The notes: a model not told the origin generated them from the sequence alone. Counted from the first letter of the stretch, positions 33,595 to 42,873 are shown. The stretch: DNA of 64,000 nt from Thiomicrorhabdus sp041583835 (GCF_041583835.1 NZ_JBFHFC010000004.1:105807-169806), one strand, 5' to 3'. Translations and numbers: made by a program.

Positions 33595-35436
33595 ATGGCT
33601 GATATGCTGTCGATTGGTTCTAGTGCAGCCAATACATATAAAACTGCATTAGACGTTACAAGTCATAACATTGCTAACGTGAGCACGGACGGTTATAGCC
33701 GTCAAAGAGCTGAGATAATGAGCAGCGCTCCCGGATTGTCTAGCGTTAAATTCAGCGGTGCCGGTTCTTATGTCGATACGGTCATGCGTATTCAGGCTGA
33801 CTACATTCAGCGACAGCTAAACACAAGTAATGCATCCGTAGAGCGTTACGATCAACAATTGCAGCTTTCACAGCAGGTGGAAGGGATCGTTTCCAGTAGT
33901 GAAGACGGTGTACAGACATTTATTCAAAGCTTTTTCGACAGTTTGCAGGAAGTGGCCGATAATCCGACTTCAGGTACCAGTCGTCAAATGATGTTGAACG
34001 AAGCGGGCAATATCGAAAGCCACTTGAACAATCTTACTACCGTGTTCTCCGATACACAGGAGCAGGTAAACGGCCAAATTAAAAGCATGGCGGACGAAAT
34101 CAACGATCGTTTACAGACCATACAGTCGATTAACGATCAGGTTGAAAGAGCATTCGATAACGGATCTCAACCGCCTAATGACTTGTTGGATCAGCGCGAT
34201 CAAGCGATTTTGGAGTTGAGTGGTTATATTGGCATCAAGACGTTTTACCAAGAAAGCGGGCGTATCGATATTCACACCGCCAACGGGCAGCTTCCTTTAT
34301 TGAGCGATAATACCATCACCGAGCTTAAGGCTGAGTTGGGACCTTATTCCAATGAAAACCGTATCGAGCTGTACATGACGCTTGGCGGAGAGCAAAAGGT
34401 CATCAGCGACAAAATTTCCGGTGGACAGCTTGGTGGCGTATTGGATTTTAGATCGAATATGTTGGATGTGGCCCAGAATGAATTAGGGTTGACGATGAAC
34501 GGTTTTGTTGCGTCGATGAACTGGCAACATTATCAAGGTTACGATTTAAACGGCGATGCAGGTACCAGCTTGTTTCAACCGCTGGCGTCGACGGCCATCA
34601 AAAATATCAACAATGATATCGCGTCGGATGACGGAACGGGAATCGCCATTACGTTTAACCCGCCACAGCCGGCCGCCGGGTTTAACGGCGAACCGCCTTA
34701 TACGCCGGCCACTCAGCCGGCGACTTATGGTGATAAGGAAGAGTATTTTAATAATGCCATCAATGCAATCGGTGAAATGGAGCCGAGAGAATATTTGATG
34801 ATCTATAACGGCACGACGGGTAATTTCGATGTTTATGATCGTCAGAACGAAGGCGTGGTGTTAGGCTCTTTTGCAAACGACCCTTTAAATCCGTCCATAA
34901 TTGATGGTTTGGAGTTTAAGGCCGACGGCGGTACCTACGCGGCCGGCGATCGTTTTATCGTCAAACCGCATCAAGATATGTTGGAGCAATTTGAGACGTT
35001 GATCACCGATTCGGATTTGATCGCTTCCAGAGGTCAAAGCCAGATCGACTCCAATAATGACGGTTCTTTAAATGACGAAGTGCCTGCTCCGGCGGCTTAC
35101 GGGGACAACGTTAATATTGCCAATATGGCAAATTTACAGTCGAAAAAAATCTTGTTGGCGGATAATAACGGCGCGGCAACCGAAACTATTTTGGGCGGTT
35201 TTGCTAAAATGACGAGTAATGCCGGGATGTATGTGCGTAGTTCGGAAATTCAGTTGACTGCGCAAACCAACGTTCATCAACAAATGCTGAATCAGCGCGA
35301 CTCCCTGTCTGGGGTCAGTTTGGATGAAGAGGCTGCGAACCTGATGAAGTTTCAGCAAGCCTATGAGGCGGCGGCACAGATTATTGCAACTTCGCAAAGT
35401 ATTTTTCAAACCCTATTGGGTGCGGTGAGAGGATAA
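33595..35436 (+). CDS. flgK: Flagellar hook-associated protein 1 FlgK
   Basis: FlgK forms the first part of the hook-filament junction. The 613-residue protein has the N-terminal SAANTYKTALDVTSHNIANVSTDGYSRQRAE motif, a long variable central region, and the C-terminal GVSLDEEAANLMKFQQAYEAAAQIIATSQSIFQTLL segment shared by FlgK proteins. Length is a little above E. coli FlgK (547). The ATG is at 33595 with an AAGGAA ribosome binding site. Its chaperone FlgN is encoded at 21179. Confidence 0.96.
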   Translation: MADMLSIGSSAANTYKTALDVTSHNIANVSTDGYSRQRAEIMSSAPGLSSVKFSGAGSYVDTVMRIQADYIQRQLNTSNASVERYDQQLQLSQQVEGIVSSSEDGVQTFIQSFFDSLQEVADNPTSGTSRQMMLNEAGNIESHLNNLTTVFSDTQEQVNGQIKSMADEINDRLQTIQSINDQVERAFDNGSQPPNDLLDQRDQAILELSGYIGIKTFYQESGRIDIHTANGQLPLLSDNTITELKAELGPYSNENRIELYMTLGGEQKVISDKISGGQLGGVLDFRSNMLDVAQNELGLTMNGFVASMNWQHYQGYDLNGDAGTSLFQPLASTAIKNINNDIASDDGTGIAITFNPPQPAAGFNGEPPYTPATQPATYGDKEEYFNNAINAIGEMEPREYLMIYNGTTGNFDVYDRQNEGVVLGSFANDPLNPSIIDGLEFKADGGTYAAGDRFIVKPHQDMLEQFETLITDSDLIASRGQSQIDSNNDGSLNDEVPAPAAYGDNVNIANMANLQSKKILLADNNGAATETILGGFAKMTSNAGMYVRSSEIQLTAQTNVHQQMLNQRDSLSGVSLDEEAANLMKFQQAYEAAAQIIATSQSIFQTLLGAVRG

Positions 35437-35440
35437 TAGA

Positions 35441-36475
35441 ATGAGAATTTCAACGAATATGTTCCACAGCCAGGGGCTGAGTGCAATTCAAACGCACCAG
35501 AAAAATGTTTTGGACTCCCAGTTGCAAATGAGTTCGGGAAAAAGGGTCAATAATCCAAGTGACGATCCGGTTGCAAATAGTCAAATTCACGGTCTGAAGA
35601 GTATGATCAGCACCATCGAACAATATGCGAAAAATGGCACGTTTGCAAAAACCCAGTTGGTTCAGGAAGAGACGGCCATTACCGACACCGTCAGCTCGTT
35701 GCAAAGAGCGCGCGAGTTGGGGATTCAGATGCTCAACGATACCTACAATGCCGATAACCGCAAAGCGACGGCCGAAGAGTTGGGACAGATCATCGATCAA
35801 GTTAGCAATATGATGAATTACACTAACTCGGAAGGCGAGAAGTTGTTTGCCGGAAACAGCGTCAATGCGGAATTGGCGTTCGTCGAAGACCCGAACAACC
35901 CCGGCTACTTTGCCTACATCGGTAGCACTAACGCGATTGGTCAAGTAGCGACGGACGGGTCGGCAGTGTACGATCCTTTGGCAAATTACGGTTCGCGATT
36001 TGTGCAGATTGGTTTTGATGCAGATAACAAGGTAAATCCGGATGATTTTGGTGATCCGAGCCGTGTTCGCGTTTCCGATAACGGAGATAAAGTTTTCCAG
36101 GTTCCGAATGTCCAGACTACCTTTTCCGGAACCGGTACTCAGGATGCCAATATCTTGAACGTTTTAGTTGAATTTAAGAATGCTTTGGCCGCTGGACTGC
36201 CGCCTCCGGAGTCGGTAATCTCAGATATCGATAGTTCGATCACCCAGTTATCTCAAGTCAGAGCCGAGATTGGCGGGAGACAGAACCGAATCCAGACGCA
36301 ATATGATACCGGTGAATCCTTTAAGATGGCTCTTGAAGAGCGACGTTCGGGACTTGAGGATGCGGATGCATTAAAAGGGATTACGGATTTGACAAAAAAC
36401 CAAAATGCTTTGAGTATTGCACAGCAAGTGTTCAGTCAGGTACAAGGGATGACTCTATTTAACTACCTGAGATAA
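35441..36475 (+). CDS. flgL: Flagellar hook-associated protein 3 FlgL
   Basis: FlgL is the junction protein between FlgK and the flagellin filament. The 344-residue protein has the flagellin-like N-terminus MRISTNMFHSQGLSAIQTHQ with SSGKRVNNPSDDPVANSQI, and a C-terminal coiled region with ALSIAQQVFSQVQGMTLFNYL. Length fits the family (317 in E. coli). It begins 4 bases after flgK and is followed by a terminator whose 3' arm is the ribosome binding site of the next gene. Confidence 0.95.
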   Translation: MRISTNMFHSQGLSAIQTHQKNVLDSQLQMSSGKRVNNPSDDPVANSQIHGLKSMISTIEQYAKNGTFAKTQLVQEETAITDTVSSLQRARELGIQMLNDTYNADNRKATAEELGQIIDQVSNMMNYTNSEGEKLFAGNSVNAELAFVEDPNNPGYFAYIGSTNAIGQVATDGSAVYDPLANYGSRFVQIGFDADNKVNPDDFGDPSRVRVSDNGDKVFQVPNVQTTFSGTGTQDANILNVLVEFKNALAAGLPPPESVISDIDSSITQLSQVRAEIGGRQNRIQTQYDTGESFKMALEERRSGLEDADALKGITDLTKNQNALSIAQQVFSQVQGMTLFNYLR

Positions 36476-36506
36476 TTCGATTTTTTAAGTTGGCCTTTGT
36501 TTTGCT

Positions 36507-36533
36507 AAAAACCTCCTATATGGAGGTTTTTTT
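36507..36533 (+). terminator. Terminator of flgIJKL overlapping the next gene's ribosome binding site
   Basis: AAAAACCTCC (36507-36516) pairs with GGAGGTTTTT (36522-36531) around TATAT, and the T-tract continues to 36533. The GGAGG in the 3' arm lies exactly seven bases before the GTG at 36534, so the same hairpin is both a terminator and a cover over a Shine-Dalgarno sequence. Confidence 0.85.
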
Positions 36534-37772
36534 GTGAAAGTACCTATGTCTGTTGCCATTTCGATCTCGTCTTTCTTGCTGTTGTTGATAGCGGGAGGTG
36601 CGTTTTCAGGTTTTGAAAATTGGATGAAATACCAGAATTATTCAAAGAATAATCAGGTAAATCAACCATTTGTGAGTTCCGGGATGCGAATGGTCAGCAA
36701 CGATCCGATGAAGGTTAAGTCGGTTCCGATTTCCGAAGTTGAAGATGTCAAAAAAACGTCATTCGAAAGTGTCGTGCCTGAAGCCGTTGAAACCGATAGA
36801 GAGTTGAGTCGGGCGCAAGATGTTTTAAACGTTCAAAGCCCGGAGACAGAAGTTTCCGAAAGTCCGATCAGCACTCAAACAGCGGAAAGCAGCCTTACCG
36901 TAATCCAGCCTACCGTTATCATTTATGACGACGAGTTAATCGTCGAATTTCCTAAAGCCGTCGCTAATCTACGTGATATGAAGCGTGCTATATCGCGATT
37001 ATTGCTGAGCGATCAACCGTTTTCCGAAGATCTATTAAGTTCTCAGGCGTTAGCCTTTAAAGACATTCCTTATTTATACCGGAAAGTTCTTGATCAGAAT
37101 CGTCGGCCAATCCGTTATCCAGCAAAGGCATTCGAGTATGCCGACTATCTATTGAACTCGAAATTCTCGGAAACCATTAAGGATGAAGAGGGCGAGTTTG
37201 TTGCCGTTCATATTCCTTTGGTTGATCCTAATTATCCCGAGCCGGTCAGTCTGTATAAGGATTGGGTAACCGACTATGCAAAAAAATTCGATGTATCGCC
37301 GGCGTTGGTGTTTGCGATTATGGAAACAGAAAGCGGTTTTAAACCCGATGCCGTCAGCCGTTCCAACGCATTGGGGTTGATGCAGTTAAAGCCGGAAGCG
37401 GCCGGTAGGGATGTTTATCAATATATCGATTTGAAAGAGGGGTCCCCTTCACGCAAGGATCTGTTTGACGAGAAGAATAATATCCGCATGGGAACCGCGT
37501 ATCTAGGCTTGTTGACTCATGATTATTTGGATAAGGTGCGTAACAAAGACAACAAAGAGTTATTGGCGATCGCTTCATACAATGGAGGTTTGTCGACGGT
37601 ACTTAAACTTTTCGGCGATTCGGAAGAGAGGGCGATCGAGTATATTAATCGCTTGCACCCTCGTCAGGTTTATCGTAAGTTACGGTTTGAACATCAATCG
37701 GACGAGACCCGACGCTATCTAGACAAGGTGATGAAAGCAAAAAATAAATACCGAACAATTTTTGAAGTTTAA
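36534..37772 (+). CDS. MltC-like membrane-anchored lytic transglycosylase, probably flagellar
   Basis: The 412-residue protein starts with an N-terminal membrane anchor (about 5-25, no lipobox). A low-complexity acidic linker (about 50-130) follows, then a mixed region, then an SLT domain (about 238-395) closest in pattern to MltC. The catalytic glutamate is residue 266 (METESGFKPDAVSRSNALGLM), with LFDEKNNIRMGTAYL, ASYNGG and LHPRQVYRKL also present. It should cut peptidoglycan to admit the rod or rings. The GTG at 36534 is chosen because GGAGG lies seven bases upstream. Position after flgL and the hydrolase-less FlgJ suggest a dedicated flagellar enzyme. Confidence 0.82.
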   Translation: MKVPMSVAISISSFLLLLIAGGAFSGFENWMKYQNYSKNNQVNQPFVSSGMRMVSNDPMKVKSVPISEVEDVKKTSFESVVPEAVETDRELSRAQDVLNVQSPETEVSESPISTQTAESSLTVIQPTVIIYDDELIVEFPKAVANLRDMKRAISRLLLSDQPFSEDLLSSQALAFKDIPYLYRKVLDQNRRPIRYPAKAFEYADYLLNSKFSETIKDEEGEFVAVHIPLVDPNYPEPVSLYKDWVTDYAKKFDVSPALVFAIMETESGFKPDAVSRSNALGLMQLKPEAAGRDVYQYIDLKEGSPSRKDLFDEKNNIRMGTAYLGLLTHDYLDKVRNKDNKELLAIASYNGGLSTVLKLFGDSEERAIEYINRLHPRQVYRKLRFEHQSDETRRYLDKVMKAKNKYRTIFEV

Positions 37773-37881
37773 GCGTTATCGATTGCATCTAACCGGCTTT
37801 TGAAGAGTAATTTATTAGTCTGTTATGGCCGGCAGGAATTTAAGAACAAAGAATTAAAATTAAAATAGAAGTTGGCGTGAA

Positions 37882-38877
37882 ATGAATTATTGGCAAGGGA
37901 AACAAGTTTTGGTTACCGGTGCAGACGGTTTCATCGGTTCTCATTTGGTGGAAAGTCTGGTGGCGGCCGGTGCGAAGGTACGCGCTTTGGCGCTCTATAA
38001 CTCGTTCAACGACTGGGGCTGGTTGGATCAAAGTCCGGTCATCAATGAAATCGAAGTGGTCAGCGGTGATGTCCGCGATCCTTTCCTGTGCAAGAAAATC
38101 ACCCAGGATTGCCATACAGTCTTTCATTTGGCCGCTTTGATTGCCATTCCGTACTCTTATATCGCACCGAATTCCTACGTTGAAACCAACGTCAACGGTA
38201 CTTTGAACATGGCACAGGCCTGTCTGGAAAACGGCGTGCAGCGTTTCATGCACACGTCGACTTCGGAAGTGTACGGTACTGCCCAGTATGTGCCGATCGA
38301 CGAGAAACATCCGGTACAGCCTCAGTCGCCTTACAGTGCCAGCAAGATCGGTGCGGATGCCATGGCGATGTCTTATTACAATGCGTTTGAAATGCCGGTC
38401 TGTATTGCCCGACCATTCAATACTTATGGTCCGAGACAGTCAGCCCGTGCCGTAATCCCAACCATCATTTCGCAGATCGCCAACGGCATGAAAGAGATCA
38501 AACTAGGCGATACCTCACCGACGCGTGATTTCAACTACGTGACCGACACCTGTCGCGGGATGATGGCGATCGCTCAGTCCGATCAGACGGTCGGTCAGAC
38601 CGTTAATATCGGTTCCAATTACGAAATTTCGGTTCAGGATACCTTGGAGCTAATCAAAGAGCTGATGGGCAGCGACGTGGTGTTTGTTCAGGACGAACAG
38701 CGTTTGCGTCCGAAAGATTCCGAAGTGTTCCGCTTATGGTGTGATAACAGTGTCATCCGTGAACTCACCGGATTTGAACCGGAAAACGACATTCGAACAG
38801 GTCTGTCGAAAACCATCGACTGGTTTACCCAGCCTGAAAACCTGAAGCGTTACAAAGCGGATATCTATAATGTCTGA
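37882..38877 (+). CDS. legB: Nucleotide-sugar 4,6-dehydratase of legionaminic acid synthesis (LegB)
   Basis: LegB removes water from GDP- or UDP-GlcNAc to give the 4-keto-6-deoxy sugar that starts legionaminic acid synthesis. The 331-residue protein is an extended SDR with the NAD-binding GADGFIGSH motif (G13-x-x-G16-x-x-G19), TSTSEVYG and the catalytic Tyr151-x-x-x-Lys155 (PYSASK), plus ARPFNTYGPRQ and the SPTRDFNYVTD substrate loop. It heads a run of overlapping genes and overlaps legC by 8 bases. An RmlB/UDP-glucuronate epimerase-type reaction is a fallback, but the neighbouring Leg genes decide the call. Confidence 0.88.
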   Translation: MNYWQGKQVLVTGADGFIGSHLVESLVAAGAKVRALALYNSFNDWGWLDQSPVINEIEVVSGDVRDPFLCKKITQDCHTVFHLAALIAIPYSYIAPNSYVETNVNGTLNMAQACLENGVQRFMHTSTSEVYGTAQYVPIDEKHPVQPQSPYSASKIGADAMAMSYYNAFEMPVCIARPFNTYGPRQSARAVIPTIISQIANGMKEIKLGDTSPTRDFNYVTDTCRGMMAIAQSDQTVGQTVNIGSNYEISVQDTLELIKELMGSDVVFVQDEQRLRPKDSEVFRLWCDNSVIRELTGFEPENDIRTGLSKTIDWFTQPENLKRYKADIYNV

Positions 38878-40048
38878 GTCTTTGTCGGCGACCTCCAACG
38901 AAATCCATGAAATCATTCAAGCGGTCAGAGCGCATTACGGAACCGATGCTTTTGTTCCGTTGCACGCTCCTTGTCTGGGCGAGCCTGAAAAACAAACTCT
39001 GAACGATTGCATCGATTCCACCTTTGTTTCATCGGTGGGGCGTTATGTGGACGAATTCGAACAACTCATGGCCGATTTTACCGGAGCCAAACACGCGGTG
39101 GCGGTGGTCAACGGCACGATGGGGTTGTTTCTGGGGTTGAAGGTGGTCGGTGTTCAGCCGGACGATCTGGTATTGACTCAGTCCCTGACGTTTGTCGCCA
39201 CCGCCAATGCCATCAAGATGTTACAGGCCGATCCGGTGTTTTTGGATGTGGATGCCAACTCTTACGGCCTCTCCGCCGATGCTTTGGAAGAATTTCTAAA
39301 CGAACAGACCAGCATTCTCGACGGCCGGTGCGTGCATTCGCGCAGCGGTCGTATAATCCGCGCATGCGTGCCTATGCATACTTTGGGATTTGCTTGCGAG
39401 ATTGATCGCATTGTCGAGATCTGCCATAAGCACAATATCAAAGTGGTGGAAGACGCTGCCGAAAGTTTGGGATCTTTTTATCAGGAACAGCATACCGGCA
39501 TCTTTGGCGATGTCGGTGTGTTCAGTTTCAACGGTAACAAAATCCTGACGACCGGCGGGGGCGGAATGCTGGTAACCAACAATGTGGCGTTGGCCAAACA
39601 TGCCAAGCACTTGAGTACCACCGCCAAAATACCGCATGCCTGGCTGTTCGAACATGACGAAATCGCCTATAACCTGAGAATGCCGAATTTGAATGCAGCT
39701 TTGGGGGTGGCCCAATTCAGCCGCTTGGCGGATTTTCTGGAAGAAAAGAGGGCGTTGGCGGTAATGTATCGAACTCTGGGGGAAAGGCTAACCAGCCTGT
39801 CGGTCATGGGGGGGTTACAAGCAGGCTTGCCGAATTACTGGTTGAACGGAATTGTGTTCCACGATCCGGCTGAGCGTGATCGCTTTCTGGCCGAGAGTAA
39901 TGAAAAGGGGATCCAGACGCGGCCTTTGTGGACGCCGATGCACAAGCTTGAGATATACAAAGATTGTCTGCGCGGCGATTTGATTCAAACCGAATGGCTG
40001 GCCGAACGCGTCGTGAATTTGCCCAGCGGGGTGAAGTGTCATGGTTAA
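38870..40048 (+). CDS. legC: PLP-dependent aminotransferase (LegC)
   Basis: LegC transfers an amino group from glutamate to the 4-keto sugar made by LegB. The 392-residue protein is a DegT/DnrJ/EryC1-type aminotransferase with the sugar/PLP motifs NGTMGLFLGL and QSLTFVATANA. EDAAES binds the cofactor, and the Schiff-base lysine is at residue 224 (SFNGNKILTTGGGG). The insert around residues 150-168 (DGRCVHSRSGRIIRACVPMH) is typical of the LegC/Cj1320 group. It overlaps legB and legH by 8 bases each. Confidence 0.88.
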   Translation: MSESLSATSNEIHEIIQAVRAHYGTDAFVPLHAPCLGEPEKQTLNDCIDSTFVSSVGRYVDEFEQLMADFTGAKHAVAVVNGTMGLFLGLKVVGVQPDDLVLTQSLTFVATANAIKMLQADPVFLDVDANSYGLSADALEEFLNEQTSILDGRCVHSRSGRIIRACVPMHTLGFACEIDRIVEICHKHNIKVVEDAAESLGSFYQEQHTGIFGDVGVFSFNGNKILTTGGGGMLVTNNVALAKHAKHLSTTAKIPHAWLFEHDEIAYNLRMPNLNAALGVAQFSRLADFLEEKRALAVMYRTLGERLTSLSVMGGLQAGLPNYWLNGIVFHDPAERDRFLAESNEKGIQTRPLWTPMHKLEIYKDCLRGDLIQTEWLAERVVNLPSGVKCHG

Positions 40049-40691
40049 AATCCCTTTGCTTTTGATCGGCGGCGGGGGACACTGCGCTTCCATCATCGAC
40101 GTGATAGAAAGCACGGAGCAGTATGAAATTGTGGGAATCGTCGAAGCGCCGGGTGTCGAGAAATCGGATTTTTTGGGTTATCCGGTTGTCGGTACGGACG
40201 ACGATTTGGAAGCGCTGATTAAGCAAACTCCGGACTGCGTGATTACCGTAGGGCAATTGCAACAAGCGGAACTCCGGGTGAAACTTTATGAAAAAGTGCT
40301 CGGTTTCGGCGGGCGCTTACCGGTGATTGTTTCGCCGTTGGCGAGAGTGGCTCGTCAGGTTCAAATTGGTTTCGGAACGGTCATCATGCATTATGCTCTG
40401 GTCAATAATTTGGCTGAAGTTTCAGAAAATTGCATCGTGAACAGTTACGCCGCGATTGAACATGGATCGAAAATCGGAGCGCACAGCCACATTTCTACCC
40501 GCGCAACCGTAAACGGGGACTGCAAGGTTGGTGAGCGTTGTCTGATTGGCTCATGCGCGACTTTGTTGCAGGGAATATCTGTGGCGTCGGAAACGGTCAT
40601 CGGAGCCAGTGCATTGGTGAATAAGGACGTCACCCAAAAAGGGACTTATTTGGGCGTTCCTGCTCAAAAAATGTCTAAAACCAAGGAATAG
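40041..40691 (+). CDS. legH: NeuD/LegH-type sugar O/N-acetyltransferase
   Basis: The 216-residue protein should acetylate the 4-amino group of the LegC product. It has an N-terminal nucleotide-binding Rossmann-like part (LLIGGGGHCASIIDVI, about 5-20) and a left-handed beta-helix (about 95-210) of hexapeptide repeats (GFGTVIMHYALVN, NSYAAIEHGSKIGAHSHIS, CLIGSCATLLQGISVA). The catalytic histidine is in EHGSKIG. This is the NeuD/PglD/LegH family. It overlaps legC by 8 bases and is followed by the hydrolase gene after 8 bases. Confidence 0.87.
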   Translation: MVKIPLLLIGGGGHCASIIDVIESTEQYEIVGIVEAPGVEKSDFLGYPVVGTDDDLEALIKQTPDCVITVGQLQQAELRVKLYEKVLGFGGRLPVIVSPLARVARQVQIGFGTVIMHYALVNNLAEVSENCIVNSYAAIEHGSKIGAHSHISTRATVNGDCKVGERCLIGSCATLLQGISVASETVIGASALVNKDVTQKGTYLGVPAQKMSKTKE

Positions 40692-40699
40692 GAAAACAG

Positions 40700-41872
40700 A
40701 TGCCGGTAAGCGAAGAAAACGTTCAATTCTCCACCACGCCCGACTTTGAACTTGGCCTCGAGCATTGCTCCCGTCAGACGGACTATTATCTGGTCAAACC
40801 GTCAGAGCCCCCGAAGGGATTGGTTGTGTATATTCCCGGCTTTGGTGGAGACGCCGGGGATTACCGTCATGTTTTTTGCAGAAAAGTGGCTGAACAGTTC
40901 GGTTTGGCGGCGATGACGGTCGATTACCACTGTTTTTACAGCCGCCCCGAACTCGAAGACTCCGTCGTTTACGAGGGGGAAGACGTCGCTTTGATCGAGA
41001 AGTTGTTTTTGCAAAGCCAGCTTCCTTTTTCGGGAGATTCCGTCGAAGAAGGCATTAAAATCTTGAACGGTCATCTGGCCAAAAACAATTTGCAGGCAAA
41101 CATCACCGGAACCATGAAGCCGGGGAAAGGCGAATACCAGAATGGCGGGGTCATGCAGGCATTGGACATCATCAATGCCGTGGGGAATGTACTGCAGGAT
41201 CAGGAAATTCCGGTGGACAACGTGATTCTGGTCGGTTCGTCTTATGGCGGTTATATCGCCAATCTGGCGGCGAAATTCGCTCCTAATACTTTTCGTGCCG
41301 TGTTCGATAACTCTTCTTGGGCTACGCCGCATTTCGGTTATGTCGTCGGCAGGGAGTACGGCGTACCGGAGTTCAAGGAAAAATTGCACAGCAACATTAC
41401 ATTGAACCTGTTTATCCGCAGTGCCTGGACCTTGAAGAAGGATTTACCCTATACCTTTGACGGTAAGCGTTTTCATATCCGAGCATTCACCGAAGCGCAG
41501 ATCGAGCAGTATGCTAGCTATCATCCGGAAACCTATTTTTATTTCATTCACGCCGTCGACGATAAGGTGGCTTCCACGGAAGATAAAATTCAGATGGCCA
41601 GACAGATGATCGGCAATGGTATTAAGGTTCAGATGGAAGTGATCGAACCGGAAGATGTAGACGGACAATATGTTAAAACGATTGCGCACGGCATGAATTT
41701 GTCGATGCTGACTTTCTTTGGGAAGGCTTATGACCATATACAGGCCCATCAAGTTTCTTCCGGAAACGATTTTATGGAAAAGTCACGTGTATCTTATGTC
41801 TCTTCCGAATGTCGTTATGAATTTGATTTTACGGATCTTCCGGTCACTGCAAAAGTGGTTGGGGGCGTGTAA
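40700..41872 (+). CDS. DUF2920-like alpha/beta hydrolase in the Leg operon
   Basis: The 390-residue protein is an alpha/beta hydrolase: an oxyanion strand VVYIPGFGGDAGDYR (about 42-56), a nucleophile elbow GSSYGG with serine 181, a likely acid Asp287 or Asp288 (HAVDDKV) and a likely histidine 330 (IAHGMN). It resembles the DUF2920 family found repeatedly in Campylobacter flagellar-modification loci, whose role is unknown. There is no signal peptide. It sits between legH and legI, and its stop overlaps the legI start (TAATG), so it is co-translated with the pathway. It may add or remove an acyl group on the sugar or on flagellin. This is inference. Confidence 0.72.
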   Translation: MPVSEENVQFSTTPDFELGLEHCSRQTDYYLVKPSEPPKGLVVYIPGFGGDAGDYRHVFCRKVAEQFGLAAMTVDYHCFYSRPELEDSVVYEGEDVALIEKLFLQSQLPFSGDSVEEGIKILNGHLAKNNLQANITGTMKPGKGEYQNGGVMQALDIINAVGNVLQDQEIPVDNVILVGSSYGGYIANLAAKFAPNTFRAVFDNSSWATPHFGYVVGREYGVPEFKEKLHSNITLNLFIRSAWTLKKDLPYTFDGKRFHIRAFTEAQIEQYASYHPETYFYFIHAVDDKVASTEDKIQMARQMIGNGIKVQMEVIEPEDVDGQYVKTIAHGMNLSMLTFFGKAYDHIQAHQVSSGNDFMEKSRVSYVSSECRYEFDFTDLPVTAKVVGGV

Positions 41873-42873
41873 TGAGCGTCTTTATCATTGCAGAAGCGGG
41901 TGTCAATCACAACGGCTCGTTCGAAATGGCCAAACAGCTGGTGGATGCGGCGGTGGACGCAGGTGCCGATGCGGTCAAGTTCCAAACCTTCAAAACCGAG
42001 AACCTGGTCACCGAAACTGCCGAACAGGCGGATTACCAAACGGAAAACACCGGCGTCAAAGAGAGCCAGTTCGCCATGCTCAAGCGTCTGGAATTGAGTG
42101 AGCAGGCACATTTGGAACTGTTCGATTACTGTCGACAAAAAGGCATTGAATTCATGTCGACCGCGTTCGACGACGACAGTATCGATTTTCTGCACAGTTT
42201 GGGAATGAAACGCTGGAAGATTCCGTCCGGTGAACTACTCTCCATTCCTTATCTGAGAAAAATTGCCGCATTCGACCAGACGACAATCTTATCGACCGGT
42301 ATGGGCAATCTGGATGAAGTCGGTTTAGCGATTGAAACCTTGATTGGAGCAGGCCTGTCCAAATCCAATCTGACGGTTTTGCACGCCAATACGGCTTACC
42401 CGACACCTTATGAAGACGTTAATCTACGTGCGATGCAGACGCTGGCTGAACGTTTCGAGGTTTCCACAGGCCTGTCCGACCACTCTTTGGGAATCGAGGT
42501 CCCGATTGCGGCCGTAGCACTCGGCGCAGAGGTGATCGAAAAGCATTTCACATTGGATAAAACCCTACCGGGACCGGATCATAAAGCCAGTTTGGAACCG
42601 CAAGAACTCAAAGCGATGGTGCAGGGAATCCGCCATATCGAAGTCGCGCTGGGAACGGGAGAGAAAATAGCCTCCTCTTCGGAAAAGGCGAACAAGTCCG
42701 TGGCGCGCAAACGTATTGTCGCGAGCCGCCGGATTGCAGAGGGGGAAATCTTCAGCGAATCGAACCTGACTTTGAAGCGCAGCGACCACGGTAGTTTCGC
42801 CCAGCAGTGGGACGATTTGATCGGGCAGTCGGCGCGGAAAGTTTATGAACCTGGAGAAGGCATCGATGGTTAA
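41872..42873 (+). CDS. legI: N,N'-diacetyllegionaminate synthase (LegI, NeuB family)
   Basis: LegI condenses 2,4-diacetamido-2,4,6-trideoxymannose with PEP to make legionaminic acid. The 333-residue protein has the NeuB barrel (AEAGVNHNGSFEMAKQLVDAA, GADAVKFQTFK, EFMSTAFDD, KIPSGEL, LHANTAYPTP, DHSLG, EKHFTLDKTLPGPDHKASL). A C-terminal SAF/antifreeze-like domain (about 270-333) carries VARKRIVASRRIAEGEIF. The hydrolysing epimerase next door points to the legionaminic or sialic branch, not the pseudaminic one. It overlaps the following legG by 8 bases. Confidence 0.92.
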   Translation: MSVFIIAEAGVNHNGSFEMAKQLVDAAVDAGADAVKFQTFKTENLVTETAEQADYQTENTGVKESQFAMLKRLELSEQAHLELFDYCRQKGIEFMSTAFDDDSIDFLHSLGMKRWKIPSGELLSIPYLRKIAAFDQTTILSTGMGNLDEVGLAIETLIGAGLSKSNLTVLHANTAYPTPYEDVNLRAMQTLAERFEVSTGLSDHSLGIEVPIAAVALGAEVIEKHFTLDKTLPGPDHKASLEPQELKAMVQGIRHIEVALGTGEKIASSSEKANKSVARKRIVASRRIAEGEIFSESNLTLKRSDHGSFAQQWDDLIGQSARKVYEPGEGIDG

